The notes beneath the pieces were generated by a model that was not told the origin of the DNA, made no database searches, and was given only the letters and a program-made list of their open reading frames with translations. From Clostridium estertheticum subsp. estertheticum (GTDB lineage: Bacteria; Bacillota; Clostridia; Clostridiales; Clostridiaceae): DNA of 64,000 nucleotides. The stretch lies in contig NZ_CP015756.1 of the NCBI RefSeq assembly GCF_001877035.1, positions 3,029,001 through 3,093,000 on the forward strand, read 5' to 3'. This document shows, piece after piece, positions 1-7,454 of this stretch. Within the stretch, counting starts at the first letter, position 1, and each line of letters opens with the position of its first letter. The position numbers were made by a program, and so were the translations under genes.

Positions 1-71
1 ATTTTTTTTCTTTCTATTTTTTCTTTAAGATTTAAGCCTAATAATTTCTCTGTTGTATCTCTTAGACCCAT
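1..71 (-). CDS. 5' end of probable phage portal protein (partial)
   Basis: Only the first 23 codons are inside the window; the protein begins MGLRDTTEKLLGLNL and runs off the left edge. The ATG at 69-71 overlaps the stop codon of the large terminase gene (TAATG), and the GGGAGGG-like stretch just upstream can serve as ribosome binding site. The portal call is inferred only from gene order: portal genes normally follow terL in tailed phages. The visible residues carry no diagnostic motif. Confidence 0.5.
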   Translation of the reverse strand, partial: MGLRDTTEKLLGLNLKEKIERKK

Positions 72-1882
72 TAAAATACCCTCCTTCCCTTTCTTTCATA
101 TTTTGCTAGTATATTCTGTTTAAGCCCCATCCCTTTGTTATAAACTTCATCATCATATTTAGCATTAATATATTCTATTTCATCAATTCTATTGGCTACT
201 TCAGCAACAACGTCTGGAAAATCGTCATGTAAGCTATGTTCGCAACCTGAGAAATCTTTTATTTGTTCAATAGCCTCAGTATCCTCTTCATTGAAAATTA
301 TCTGTCCCATGTTTACCTTTGCCACTATGGTGTTGATTTTATCATCTTTATTTCTAGTCTGAGGGAAATTGACGATTTTAATATAACGGGCACTTAATTG
401 AACATCATTTTTTATTAATTCCTCAAAACGAACACAATCTGCACCACCATATGTATTCTTTTCCACCCCTAAATGAGTTATATCCGGGTATTTTTTCAAT
501 AACATAATAGTATGATTTATGTAATCCTCATACTCTCTATTTTTTTCAAACTTGAAAACCTCACCTTTTCTAATATATTTAAGACTATTTTCGCACACAC
601 TACAAACAGCAAAAGCAAAATAATCCTTATTCTTTGTTTTGGTTTTAGTTTTCGTACCTGAAGGATCTACGCAAAGCATAGTTTTTATAAATTCATGACT
701 TTCAATTATTCCTTCTGATTCTGTAGCAATAATTTTGAATTTCTTTTCTCCTATGGAATCTACATCGCCCTGGACTTCTTGTTTAAAAGAAGTTGGGTTT
801 TCGTAGTAACTTAGGGCCATATCTAAACAATCCCAAAATTCAGCCCATAGCACTGGGTATTGCATATTATCCCTGTTAGCCCAGTAAAATTCCTTAGCAT
901 CCTCTAAATGACTTTCATTTTTAAAATTAAATAACAATGTTTTAAATTTAAGCCATAAACCAGTGTTAAAGTAATAATCAAGTCCATTAACATTTTGACC
1001 TTTTTCATTTATAAAATCATCAATCAGAACACCTCTGTCATTTTTAAACTTCCACGTGGGCTGTTTAATTAGCCTAGAATAAAAACACTCTTTATGTTGG
1101 AGAGTTCCTAGAGCTATAAGAGTTGTCCCTTTTTTTACTATCTTACCTTTACGTCTTACCGCTTTTTGTACTGCAAACTTAACATCATTCGAGTACCTGG
1201 TCCACTTCTTAATTCTAGCTTCATCAGTCCTGCAGTCATCTATGCTTTGGAAATCATCTAAAATTATTAAGTCAGGTCTACAATTATCATATTTTCTACC
1301 ACGCATACTTGAATTAGAAGATATAGCCTCTATATAAGTCTTGTTTGTAAATTCAAGTTGAGTTGTATTACAAACATATCTCTTATCCTTGTCATCAAGT
1401 AATTTACCAAACGCCTTATATATATAATCATTATTCAAAAATGTATTTTTTATATCCTTAACAAATTTCTCAGCTGTGCTTCCTATATCAGAACATATTA
1501 GTGTGTATTTCTTGAATCCATAAGAATGACTCCACATTGCAGTAGCAAATGTTCCAAATGCAGACTTACCAGTTCCCCTGGGTTCTATTCTTCCAATTTG
1601 CTCATTACCATTTCCGATAACTGATTCTTGAATTTCGCTCCATATTTCTCTATGCACATTTGCTATAGGCGCTGCTGCATTATCTTCTTTGGGTAGAAAT
1701 ACGTCCTGAAGGAAATAGAGACAAAAAAATTCTAAGGATCTTTTACCTAAAGAATATGCAAGCCCATGATATGAGAATAAAGTATCTTTATATTTCATCA
1801 TTAATTCTTTTGATTTTTCAGTGCCATATAATTTAACTAAATATATATATAATAATTTTCGATTTTGTTTGCCCTCATCCAT
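71..1882 (-). CDS. terL: Phage terminase large subunit (ATPase and nuclease)
   Basis: Motor of DNA packaging: ATP-driven translocation into the prohead plus headful or site-specific cleavage. The 603-residue protein has a Walker A motif PRGTGKS at about residues 101-107, a hydrophobic Walker B LIILDD at about 205-210, and a C-terminal RNase H-like nuclease with acidic motifs CVDPSG (about 406), GVEKN (about 470) and HDDFPD (about 553). The reading frame is open ten codons further upstream, but the ATG at 1882 is preferred because AGGAAG lies 8 bases before it. The gene is translationally coupled to the portal-like gene. Unusually, the small terminase gene is not adjacent: a 68-codon gene and a serine recombinase lie between them. 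Confidence 0.93.
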   Translation of the reverse strand: MDEGKQNRKLLYIYLVKLYGTEKSKELMMKYKDTLFSYHGLAYSLGKRSLEFFCLYFLQDVFLPKEDNAAAPIANVHREIWSEIQESVIGNGNEQIGRIEPRGTGKSAFGTFATAMWSHSYGFKKYTLICSDIGSTAEKFVKDIKNTFLNNDYIYKAFGKLLDDKDKRYVCNTTQLEFTNKTYIEAISSNSSMRGRKYDNCRPDLIILDDFQSIDDCRTDEARIKKWTRYSNDVKFAVQKAVRRKGKIVKKGTTLIALGTLQHKECFYSRLIKQPTWKFKNDRGVLIDDFINEKGQNVNGLDYYFNTGLWLKFKTLLFNFKNESHLEDAKEFYWANRDNMQYPVLWAEFWDCLDMALSYYENPTSFKQEVQGDVDSIGEKKFKIIATESEGIIESHEFIKTMLCVDPSGTKTKTKTKNKDYFAFAVCSVCENSLKYIRKGEVFKFEKNREYEDYINHTIMLLKKYPDITHLGVEKNTYGGADCVRFEELIKNDVQLSARYIKIVNFPQTRNKDDKINTIVAKVNMGQIIFNEEDTEAIEQIKDFSGCEHSLHDDFPDVVAEVANRIDEIEYINAKYDDEVYNKGMGLKQNILAKYERKGRRVF

Positions 1883-1955
1883 GAACTCACTTCCTTTGCA
1901 AAAGAAAAACACCCACTAAATAGCGAATGTTAGTTGCTGATTATTATTTTTTAAA

Positions 1956-2162
1956 TTAAACAGTTGCTACAGCTTCAGGGTTTACATCTTTTAATTGAAA
2001 CTGGTTTGTTGCGGGTGTCTGATATAAAGCAGTAACAGTAATAACACCGTCTTTATCTTCATACATACCTTTGACTATTGCAGATACTTCGGTATTTGTG
2101 TTTGGATCAATTACAGTTACAGCAGTATCTAATACGAGAACTTTTGCTTCTTCAATTTTCAT
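1956..2162 (-). CDS. Small hypothetical phage protein (68 aa)
   Basis: A 68-residue protein starting MKIEEAKVLVLD, acidic and rich in Val, Thr and Asp, with predicted beta-strand character and no membrane segment. The ATG at 2162 has a clear GGAGG 7 bases upstream; the open frame extends eight codons further but without a better site. It lies between terL and the serine recombinase, in the packaging region. I do not recognise a family. A small structural or packaging accessory protein would fit the location, but nothing in the sequence proves it. Confidence 0.7.
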   Translation of the reverse strand: MKIEEAKVLVLDTAVTVIDPNTNTEVSAIVKGMYEDKDGVITVTALYQTPATNQFQLKDVNPEAVATV

Positions 2163-2226
2163 AATAATTCCTCCGTTTCTTGTCAATTTTATTGTTATTT
2201 ATTCCTTCTATATTTATATTTAAATA

Positions 2227-2351
2227 AGACACCACTCTTATTCGAGCAATGTCTTATGGGAAGGGCACATTATTTTCAAGGTCAAAAAATGTTGGGGAAA
2301 ATATATAGGCAACCCCACGATTTTAAAAGCATTTTCAAAATAAGGGTGGTG
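2227..2351. repeat. Imperfect inverted repeats downstream of the recombinase gene
   Basis: The 230-bp gap between the 68-aa gene and the recombinase contains two foldable pairs. ATAAGACA near 2224-2231 pairs with TGTCTTAT near 2249-2256, and CACCACTCTTAT at 2230-2241 is nearly the reverse complement of ATAAGGGTGGTG at 2340-2351 (one mismatch). No U-tract makes either an obvious terminator. Confidence 0.35.
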
Positions 2352-2418
2352 GGGGTCTTTTATATTTTTATACAATAGAATACAACTCTAGTGTTTTAAT
2401 AAAAAAAAGAAGGTATCA

Positions 2419-2979
2419 TTAACCCTCTTCATACTGTTTTACTAATTTATAGAATGTAGTTCGCTTTAACCCTAACAGTTCCATTGCTTCATTACCTTGT
2501 AGCTTTCTATTCTTATACTTAGTATATACATCCTCCCAATTGCTTGGATACTCAATGACTTTCCTGCCTTTGTATACTCCATTACCTTTTGCTATTGCTA
2601 TGCCCTCGCGTTGTCGCTCTAACATATTCTCACGTTCAAACGTATTGATAGCCCCTATCATTGTCAGCATCAACTTACCTGTTGCTGTTGAAGTATCTAT
2701 TGCTTCTTTACTACTAACTAAATGAATACCCTTTGCTTGGAGTTGCTCTACTATATCCAACAGATCCTTAGTACTTCTTGCCAACCTATCGAGACTATGA
2801 ATATAAACTGTATCACCTTTTCTAGCAAACTTAATTGCCTCTTGTAACTTAGGTCTATTGGTATCCTTAGCACTGACCTTCTCAGTGAACCATTCATCTA
2901 TATCATACTTCTTTAATCCATCTACTTGCCTTGCTTCATTCTGTTCAATTGTTGATACTCTTACATAAGCAATATTCAT
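2419..2979 (-). CDS. Small serine recombinase (resolvase/invertase family)
   Basis: Site-specific DNA recombinase of the small serine resolvase/invertase type, 186 residues. The catalytic domain starts IAYVRVSTIEQN with the nucleophile at Ser9; the resolvase segment HSLDRLARS (about residues 62-70), the E-helix region, and a C-terminal helix-turn-helix ending LKRTTFYKLVKQY are all visible. Length is normal for a complete enzyme. The ATG at 2979 is preferred over the GTG at 2988 because GGGAG sits 10 bases before the ATG but only one base before the GTG. It has its own sigma-A promoter and a palindrome just upstream of that promoter. The gene separates the terminase subunits, suggesting an insertion into the packaging module. 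Its target sites are unknown. Confidence 0.9.
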   Translation of the reverse strand: MNIAYVRVSTIEQNEARQVDGLKKYDIDEWFTEKVSAKDTNRPKLQEAIKFARKGDTVYIHSLDRLARSTKDLLDIVEQLQAKGIHLVSSKEAIDTSTATGKLMLTMIGAINTFERENMLERQREGIAIAKGNGVYKGRKVIEYPSNWEDVYTKYKNRKLQGNEAMELLGLKRTTFYKLVKQYEEG

Positions 2980-3014
2980 TATTCGCACGCTCCCTCGACT
3001 AACTTCTTAACAAC

Positions 3015-3044
3015 ATTATACAACATGTGTTCGTTTGTCGTCAA
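3015..3044 (-). promoter_or_regulatory. Sigma-A promoter of the serine recombinase gene
   Basis: Minus-strand -35 TTGACG (3039-3044) and -10 TATAAT (3015-3020) are separated by 18 bases and lie about 36 bases before the recombinase start codon. This is one of the best promoter matches in the prophage. Confidence 0.75.
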
Positions 3045-3052
3045 GCACTTGT

Positions 3053-3068
3053 ACGAATAAATATTCGT
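3053..3068. promoter_or_regulatory. Palindrome upstream of recombinase promoter (operator or crossover-site candidate)
   Basis: ACGAATA and TATTCGT form a perfect 7-bp inverted repeat with a 2-bp centre (AA), directly upstream of the -35 box. A further CGAATA and GTATTC occur within the next 50 bp. Small serine recombinases bind short palindromes next to their own genes and often autoregulate from them, so this is a plausible subsite; that role is inferred. Confidence 0.5.
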
Positions 3069-3143
3069 TAATTGCAAAAATAACTCTATACGAATAGTTT
3101 TAACGTATTCTTATGTATTCATTTAAAGCATGCCTTAAATGAA

Positions 3144-3542
3144 CTATATATTAGGTTCTTTATCAAATTCTTTGATTTCTTCATCCAGTACATCAACTGG
3201 TACATTGTCCTTGGTATCTCTGCCATCACTCAGTTCTATCTTTGTCGCATTGCTATGTGACTTATCGAGTATCTTTGATGCAGCATCAAAACTTCTTTTC
3301 TCATCGCCCGAATCCATTTGCTCATCCAACACTCTCACTGCTTTAATAGATAAGTAAGATATCCTATTCTTGCTCTGAGTTAAAAACTCCTGCTTACATC
3401 TGTCGACCTCAGCCGCGAATTCTTCCGATTTCTCCCAATTATAAAATGTTGCTCTATTAATGCCAATAGTTGATGCAATCTTAACAACATCAATACCCTG
3501 TGCTCTCATAAGTGCTGCATTAATTTTTCTTTCATCTAATAT
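3144..3542 (-). CDS. terS: Phage terminase small subunit, with probable non-ATG start
   Basis: DNA-recognition subunit of the packaging terminase. The N-terminal helix-turn-helix (VVKIASTIGINRATFYNW) is of the type found in HTH-bearing small terminases of Firmicutes phages, followed by helices and an acidic tail ending EFDKEPNI. The first ATG in frame is at 3509, but the frame stays open upstream and encodes LDERKINAAL, a segment typical of the start of this family. A strong AGGAGG (3550-3555) lies exactly 7 bases before an in-frame ATA at 3542, while no ribosome binding site precedes the ATG. I therefore place the start at the ATA (132 aa). If only standard starts are accepted, the protein begins at 3509 (121 aa). 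Confidence 0.8.
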   Translation of the reverse strand: MLDERKINAALMRAQGIDVVKIASTIGINRATFYNWEKSEEFAAEVDRCKQEFLTQSKNRISYLSIKAVRVLDEQMDSGDEKRSFDAASKILDKSHSNATKIELSDGRDTKDNVPVDVLDEEIKEFDKEPNI

Positions 3543-3679
3543 ATTAACACCTCCTATCTATTAGACACTCTACATCTCATATAAGCTATTTAAATTTATT
3601 TTAATGCAATTACACCTATACAAGTTTATTTCTCTAATCTGCTTGTATATGGCTCATATTATGCCTTTTACAATGAAAT

Positions 3680-3705
3680 AAGAGCACCCTGTATTGGATA
3701 CTCTT
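3680..3705 (-). terminator. Weak terminator-like hairpin
   Basis: A 10-bp stem including two G-U pairs with a 6-base loop, followed on the minus strand by a poor T run. It lies downstream of the late-regulator gene (3778-4197) and before the terminase genes, where a transcriptional pause or antitermination site would make sense. Confidence 0.4.
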
Positions 3706-3777
3706 TCAATAATGATATTATACAACGTTCACTTTAAACATTAATTAATTTTACTTTAAACTTTATATAAAGAATTG

Positions 3778-4197
3778 TTAAATATTTATTAGAGTTGATA
3801 ATTTGTTTATAACTATAGCTTTAAGAGTACATATCCACTCTTCAGTTAATTCCAATCTAATGCCTATCAATCTATTATTTAACTTGTCAAAGTATCTGAG
3901 TTTTATTATATCAAGATCTCTTGGTTCTAATGTTTCTAAAGCATTATCTATTTTATTGATCTTAATCAAAGTCTCTCTTTTAGAATCTTTTAAAGTGGCA
4001 ATTCTTTTTTCTCTACTAACTACTTCATTCTCAACAGAACTGTTAAAACTATTTGTAGGTGCTGACTTCTCTTCATAACTTATACCAGAGCATCCCACAT
4101 ACTCCATTTGATCTATTTCAAGATCAATATTCTTAACCTCTGCTTTCATAGTCTTATAGTTATATAAATAATATTCTGTTGCTTTATATAAACTCAA
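3778..4197 (-). CDS. ArpU/RinA-like phage late transcription regulator
   Basis: 139-residue protein with an N-terminal helical region containing polar linkers and a C-terminal sigma-70 region 4-like segment (LEPRDLDIIKLRYFDK, about residues 91-106, followed by a degenerate recognition helix). Proteins of the ArpU/RinA type sit just upstream of the small terminase gene in Firmicutes prophages and switch on packaging and morphogenesis genes; position and architecture agree. The start is a TTG at 4197 with AGGGGGG seven bases upstream. The recognition helix departs from the usual consensus, so the exact family is not certain. Confidence 0.65.
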   Translation of the reverse strand: MSLYKATEYYLYNYKTMKAEVKNIDLEIDQMEYVGCSGISYEEKSAPTNSFNSSVENEVVSREKRIATLKDSKRETLIKINKIDNALETLEPRDLDIIKLRYFDKLNNRLIGIRLELTEEWICTLKAIVINKLSTLINI

Positions 4198-4221
4198 TTA
4201 TATGCCCCCCTAGTCTTACGT

Positions 4222-4377
4222 TCATTCTAATTTCTTAATGAAATCTTGATTTATTTTCTTTTTAGCCTCTAATTTAGCTAATATCTTCCAATCTTTTCTA
4301 TTAATAGCTACTTTGATGTCTATATTAAGCTGATCTATTCTTCCTAAGTACATATCTTTAAAATCTATTCTAGCCAT
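4222..4377 (-). CDS. Small hypothetical phage protein (51 aa)
   Basis: Encodes a 51-residue, very basic helical protein beginning MARIDFKDMYLGRIDQLN, with the segment RKDWKILAKLEAKKK. ATG at 4377 is preceded by AAGAGG with a 7-base gap. It ends about 25 bases before the TTG start of the late regulator, so the two are probably cotranscribed. No family recognised; a small DNA- or protein-binding factor is possible. Confidence 0.6.
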   Translation of the reverse strand: MARIDFKDMYLGRIDQLNIDIKVAINRKDWKILAKLEAKKKINQDFIKKLE

Positions 4378-4776
4378 TATTTAACCTCTTTTAATTTATT
4401 TGAAATTATGGCGTTACACTTTTTAAAAGCTTTATAACCGTTGCAGTCATTACGTTTGATAGCATTTTATTGCCTTTTAAGCTTGTTACACTTATACGAG
4501 TACATGTAGCGCCTTAAAACCTTGTCATAGCCTAGCTTTGAACTCCATGTTACACTGTTACACTTTTAAAAAAACAATGTATATATGTATAGAAAGAGGT
4601 ATATATATATTAGTGTCTCTCTATACCTTATCTATATATATATATATATTTACTGTAATACTGTAACTATATATATATAAGGAGGTTCAAAACCCTTGGT
4701 ATATATGGATTTTGAAGGTGTTACACTTTTCTAAAATAACCGTAACTATGGTGTAACAACCCTAAAATACTGTAAT
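4378..4776. repeat. Gene-free AT-rich region with iteron-like GTTACAC repeats
   Basis: About 400 bp without a credible gene. GTTACAC occurs five times on the plus strand (4413, 4485, 4549, 4557, 4720) and once inverted (GTGTAAC, 4751-4757), most copies followed by TTT. Between the copies lies a long alternating AT stretch (about 4575-4675) containing many TATATA units and a repeated ACTGTAA. A repeat cluster flanking an AT-rich melting zone is the layout of a replication origin or of a regulator-binding region. The function is inferred. Confidence 0.55.
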
Positions 4777-5100
4777 TTATTGATAAAATCTTTTATTTTC
4801 CCAGCATTTCAGCTTTTTACCCTTCTTATTTTTGATTGGTTCAGCTATAAATTCCTCCTGAGCTTCATTTATTTCACTTAATAGTATAGAGATTTCTTTA
4901 AAAGCAGGTCTAATTGAATCAACTACATTTCTAAACGCATCACAGAGATCTTTCGCTGCTTTACTCAAATTTATCATTAATTCTGACATTTGCTCTTTAT
5001 TGAGTCCAATACCTTTAACCATTATTATCTGAGAATCAGTTAAATTTAATCCTTCATATTCTTCCCTGAGTTCTTCTATAATCTTTTCATCAATTATCAT
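4777..5100 (-). CDS. Hypothetical phage protein (107 aa)
   Basis: 107-residue, mostly alpha-helical, acidic N-terminal half and a basic tail (KNKKGKKLKCW). Residues 24-60 contain a region predicted to form amphipathic helices (LNKEQMSELMINLSKAAKDL). No recognised motif. The ATG at 5100 overlaps the end of the next gene upstream by 11 bases, showing translational coupling within the early-to-middle phage operon. GGAGG lies 12 bases upstream. Confidence 0.65.
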   Translation of the reverse strand: MIIDEKIIEELREEYEGLNLTDSQIIMVKGIGLNKEQMSELMINLSKAAKDLCDAFRNVVDSIRPAFKEISILLSEINEAQEEFIAEPIKNKKGKKLKCWENKRFYQ

Positions 5101-5263
5101 TTAATGTTACCACCTCCCATTTTTCCGGAAGGTCAGAGCAGTTAACTATGCACCATATTTCCCATTCTCCATAAACAAATAAAGGACATTCACGACAATG
5201 TTTATGTTTACTACATTCAGCTTTAATTTCTTTTAATGCACTTATAGCCTCAACTCTATCCAT
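5090..5263 (-). CDS. Small cysteine-rich phage protein (57 aa)
   Basis: A 57-residue protein with five cysteines and two histidines arranged as CSKHKHCRECPLF followed by WCIVNC, which suggests a small metal-binding (zinc) fold. It ends with the motif LPEKW. ATG at 5263 has GGGGG five bases upstream; an in-frame TTG at 5275 lacks a site. Overlaps the next gene. Short Cys-rich proteins of this kind are common in clostridial phage early regions and mostly uncharacterised. Confidence 0.6.
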   Translation of the reverse strand: MDRVEAISALKEIKAECSKHKHCRECPLFVYGEWEIWCIVNCSDLPEKWEVVTLNDN

Positions 5264-5309
5264 TGCTTCCCCCAATTTTAAATTTAATTAAATTTGAACT
5301 CATTTTTAA

Positions 5310-5567
5310 CTATTCACTTTCTTTCATTTGTCTACCTGGGCATGTACCATGGGCTATTACAGTTCTTATTGCATGTTCTTCTGTAAAACCAGCTTTTATG
5401 AGTTCATCATAGTAGACCTTTTGGAGTTGTGCTATCATTGTGCATGTATTTATAAACTGTGGTAGTTCTGAAATAAATGTCTCTCGGCTTTGTTTTAATG
5501 CCAGGGCGTTAACTGTAGTTTTGTATATATCTGTATCAGCTGCCTTTTGTTTTTTATTATTATCCAT
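5310..5567 (-). CDS. Hypothetical phage protein (85 aa)
   Basis: 85 residues starting MDNNKKQKAADTDIYK. The frame is open 21 codons further upstream, but ATG 5567 is chosen because AAAGGAG stands 7 bases before it. The C-terminal part, KVYYDELIKAGFTEEHAIRT, resembles a short helical segment seen in many Firmicutes phage proteins of unknown role (YYxxLixxGFTxxxA). No catalytic or membrane features. Probably cotranscribed with the downstream small genes. Confidence 0.6.
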   Translation of the reverse strand: MDNNKKQKAADTDIYKTTVNALALKQSRETFISELPQFINTCTMIAQLQKVYYDELIKAGFTEEHAIRTVIAHGTCPGRQMKESE

Positions 5568-5720
5568 TTCAATCTCCTTTTGTATAGGAATATTAATATT
5601 GTCTTCCGGGTGGTTCTGGTGCTGGTGCATTGGAATGAGTCACTGTCTAGCATCAAGCAAAATCAAGATTACTGGCTCATTATTTTTCTTAGGATATTGT
5701 TGTATTCTTACTTATACTAT

Positions 5721-6296
5721 TTAATATTTTTTCTTTCTTACAAATTTATAAATTGCATATCCTATAATAATTAATATAATAACTGTTGCTACATCACGCC
5801 CTCTTGAATAGGTACTTGACTGACCAGTAGTTACAATATTATTGGGATACATAGAATGTTGTGATATTGCCTGATACATCCAGTAATGTGACCAAAAGTT
5901 ATTGCTAGAACTGAAACTATAATAAGCTGGTGTAAAATAAGTATGATAAGTTGGATGTACATAATTAGTATTTATATGTGTAGTCCTATAAGTGTTGTAC
6001 ATTTTATAAGTTGTAGAACTTGTACTATTATGTGGCACAGAACTTTTATAGCTACTACTTTTTGGTGTACTAGTTTTTGAAGAACTACTACTTTTAAATC
6101 CAGAACTACTTGATGAGCTCTTTGGCGTAGAACTTACATGGGAACTATTACTTGATGAATGAAAACTTGAAGATGAATGAAATCCTCCTGAGCTCGAATG
6201 ACTACTTGAGGATCCCCTCGCTATTACTAATTGTGAAGGTAAAGCCATCATTATGCATAATACTAATCCTATTATTATTTTTTTATGTTTTCTCAT
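5721..6296 (-). CDS. Secreted or membrane-anchored Ser-rich phage-encoded protein
   Basis: 191-residue protein of striking composition. Residues 1-27 form a signal peptide (basic MRKHKK, then a hydrophobic stretch ending VIA); residues 28-95 are a low-complexity Ser/Lys/Thr/His region with SSSS and SFHSSS units; residues 96-165 are Tyr/Asn/Thr/His-rich; residues 170-187 are a second hydrophobic segment followed by RKKKY. This predicts a single C-terminal membrane anchor with a disordered region outside the cell. There is no lipobox, LPXTG or enzyme motif. It is unlike its neighbours and is probably a lysogenic-conversion (moron) gene changing the cell surface. GAGG precedes the ATG by a few bases. 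Confidence 0.7.
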   Translation of the reverse strand: MRKHKKIIIGLVLCIMMALPSQLVIARGSSSSHSSSGGFHSSSSFHSSSNSSHVSSTPKSSSSSSGFKSSSSSKTSTPKSSSYKSSVPHNSTSSTTYKMYNTYRTTHINTNYVHPTYHTYFTPAYYSFSSSNNFWSHYWMYQAISQHSMYPNNIVTTGQSSTYSRGRDVATVIILIIIGYAIYKFVRKKKY

Positions 6297-6350
6297 TTTC
6301 TACCTCTTTTAATTATTTTTGTTAGTTCACGATGTTTTTGAACTGCATAT

Positions 6351-6503
6351 TTAAAATTTATCCATTCTCTCATATACTTTTTTACTTTCTGTATACAATA
6401 AATAACATGGATATTGCTTCCCAGTTCCTTTGATATACGCAATTGGTTTGTTATATTTTTTAGAATAAATAGAACATAAGAACATTATAATATTTGCTAA
6501 CAT
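6351..6503 (-). CDS. Small hypothetical protein (50 aa)
   Basis: 50 residues, starting MLANIIMFLCSIYSKKYNK and ending ERMDKF; the first 13 residues are hydrophobic and may insert in the membrane. ATG at 6503 is preceded by GAGAGG with a 6-base gap. It lies between the terminator hairpin at 6546-6587 and the Ser-rich surface protein gene, and may be cotranscribed with the latter. Confidence 0.5.
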   Translation of the reverse strand: MLANIIMFLCSIYSKKYNKPIAYIKGTGKQYPCYLLYTESKKVYERMDKF

Positions 6504-6545
6504 TTTAAACCTCTCTTCCTTCAGAATGTTTTTGCAGTGCGACGT

Positions 6546-6587
6546 AAAAATACCCCATAATTCAGTAAATGAATAATGCGGTATTTA
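6546..6587. terminator. Bidirectional terminator-like hairpin
   Basis: AAATACC pairs with GGTATTT, and the inner arms CATTATTCA and TGAATTATG pair with one mismatch around a 5-base loop. The minus-strand copy is followed by TTTTTA. It lies just downstream of the 199-aa gene and isolates it from the 50-aa and Ser-rich genes. Confidence 0.7.
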
Positions 6588-6635
6588 TATTAATTATTAT
6601 ACTAAGTAGAAAGTCTTTAAATTGAAATTTTACAG

Positions 6636-7235
6636 TTATGACTTATTATTTATTGTACTTTCAAGTTTAGGAATTAGTTCTTCTAAAACAATTAACACTT
6701 GACATGCCATTTCGTATACAACTTGATTGATAATAGTCTCTTCACCATACTGACCAGATACTAGTTTCACAGACCCATCAATAACATGCAGTAATTTATC
6801 TTGTATTCTTGGATCAACGTGGACTCCACCTAATTTATTTGCTGCCCAAAGAACTAGTTGACTCCGTGTATATCTAATATTACCTTCGACGTATACTATC
6901 TCTTTCCAATAATCTTCAAATGCTTTTTTTATTAAAAATGGTGCATCAAGACATGGTCTCTTTTGTCCAATTGTAAACCCAATATACAACGAAGTATATG
7001 CATCTATACGGGTCTGATCTTTGCCTTTAAAATAAATTTCTATACCATTTCGTGTCGCTAAATCAGGCAGTATGGAAAGAGATTGATCTGTTTTATGAAA
7101 AATCGTTCTTAAAGTAGCTGCCATTTTTAAAGCAAAATGGCCCTTACCTTTTTCATATTCACTAAATTCTACTTTTAAGAAATCGAATTGGTCTTTTAAT
7201 CTACTTAAATACTCTTCATCTGTAATTACATACAT
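6636..7235 (-). CDS. Conserved hypothetical protein, probable moron (199 aa)
   Basis: 199 residues, soluble, with an N-terminal helical region containing HFALKMAATLRTIFHKT followed by SLSILPDL, a central mixed region and a C-terminal helix ending LEELIPKLESTI. I recognise the 'LALKMAxxLRxxxHxT' type of signature from widespread uncharacterised bacterial proteins but know of no function. AAGGGGG precedes the ATG by 8 bases. The gene has its own upstream AT-rich promoter region and its own terminator, and does not belong to the replication operon. That is the pattern of a moron expressed in the lysogen. Confidence 0.65.
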   Translation of the reverse strand: MYVITDEEYLSRLKDQFDFLKVEFSEYEKGKGHFALKMAATLRTIFHKTDQSLSILPDLATRNGIEIYFKGKDQTRIDAYTSLYIGFTIGQKRPCLDAPFLIKKAFEDYWKEIVYVEGNIRYTRSQLVLWAANKLGGVHVDPRIQDKLLHVIDGSVKLVSGQYGEETIINQVVYEMACQVLIVLEELIPKLESTINNKS

Positions 7236-7454
7236 TAATAATTCCCCCTTGTATAGACATTAGATACTATTACAAAATTACATATTAATTTATATTGAAA
7301 TTATAACATTATTTTGATATTTTTTTATACCGCTATTCAATTTTCAAAGAACTATTTTATTTCGTACTATAGATTCACTCAACATCAAACTTTTGCCTTG
7401 TAATATTTTTATAAAAGTGGTAATGTTTAATGTGTAAATCAGGGGGTGATTTGA

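Noticed and set aside
2540-2725. Plus-strand open frame over the serine recombinase
   Set aside because: Lies wholly inside a clear recombinase gene on the other strand, with no ribosome binding site; it mirrors codon structure of the real gene.
4575-4675. Alternating AT tract considered as a tRNA or riboswitch region
   Set aside because: No cloverleaf or conserved aptamer elements; simple-sequence character only. It is reported as part of the repeat region instead.
5440-5774. Two plus-strand open frames with hydrophobic stretches
   Set aside because: They overlap the 85-aa gene and the end of the Ser-rich gene on the minus strand; hydrophobicity comes from reading Lys/Asn-rich genes backwards.
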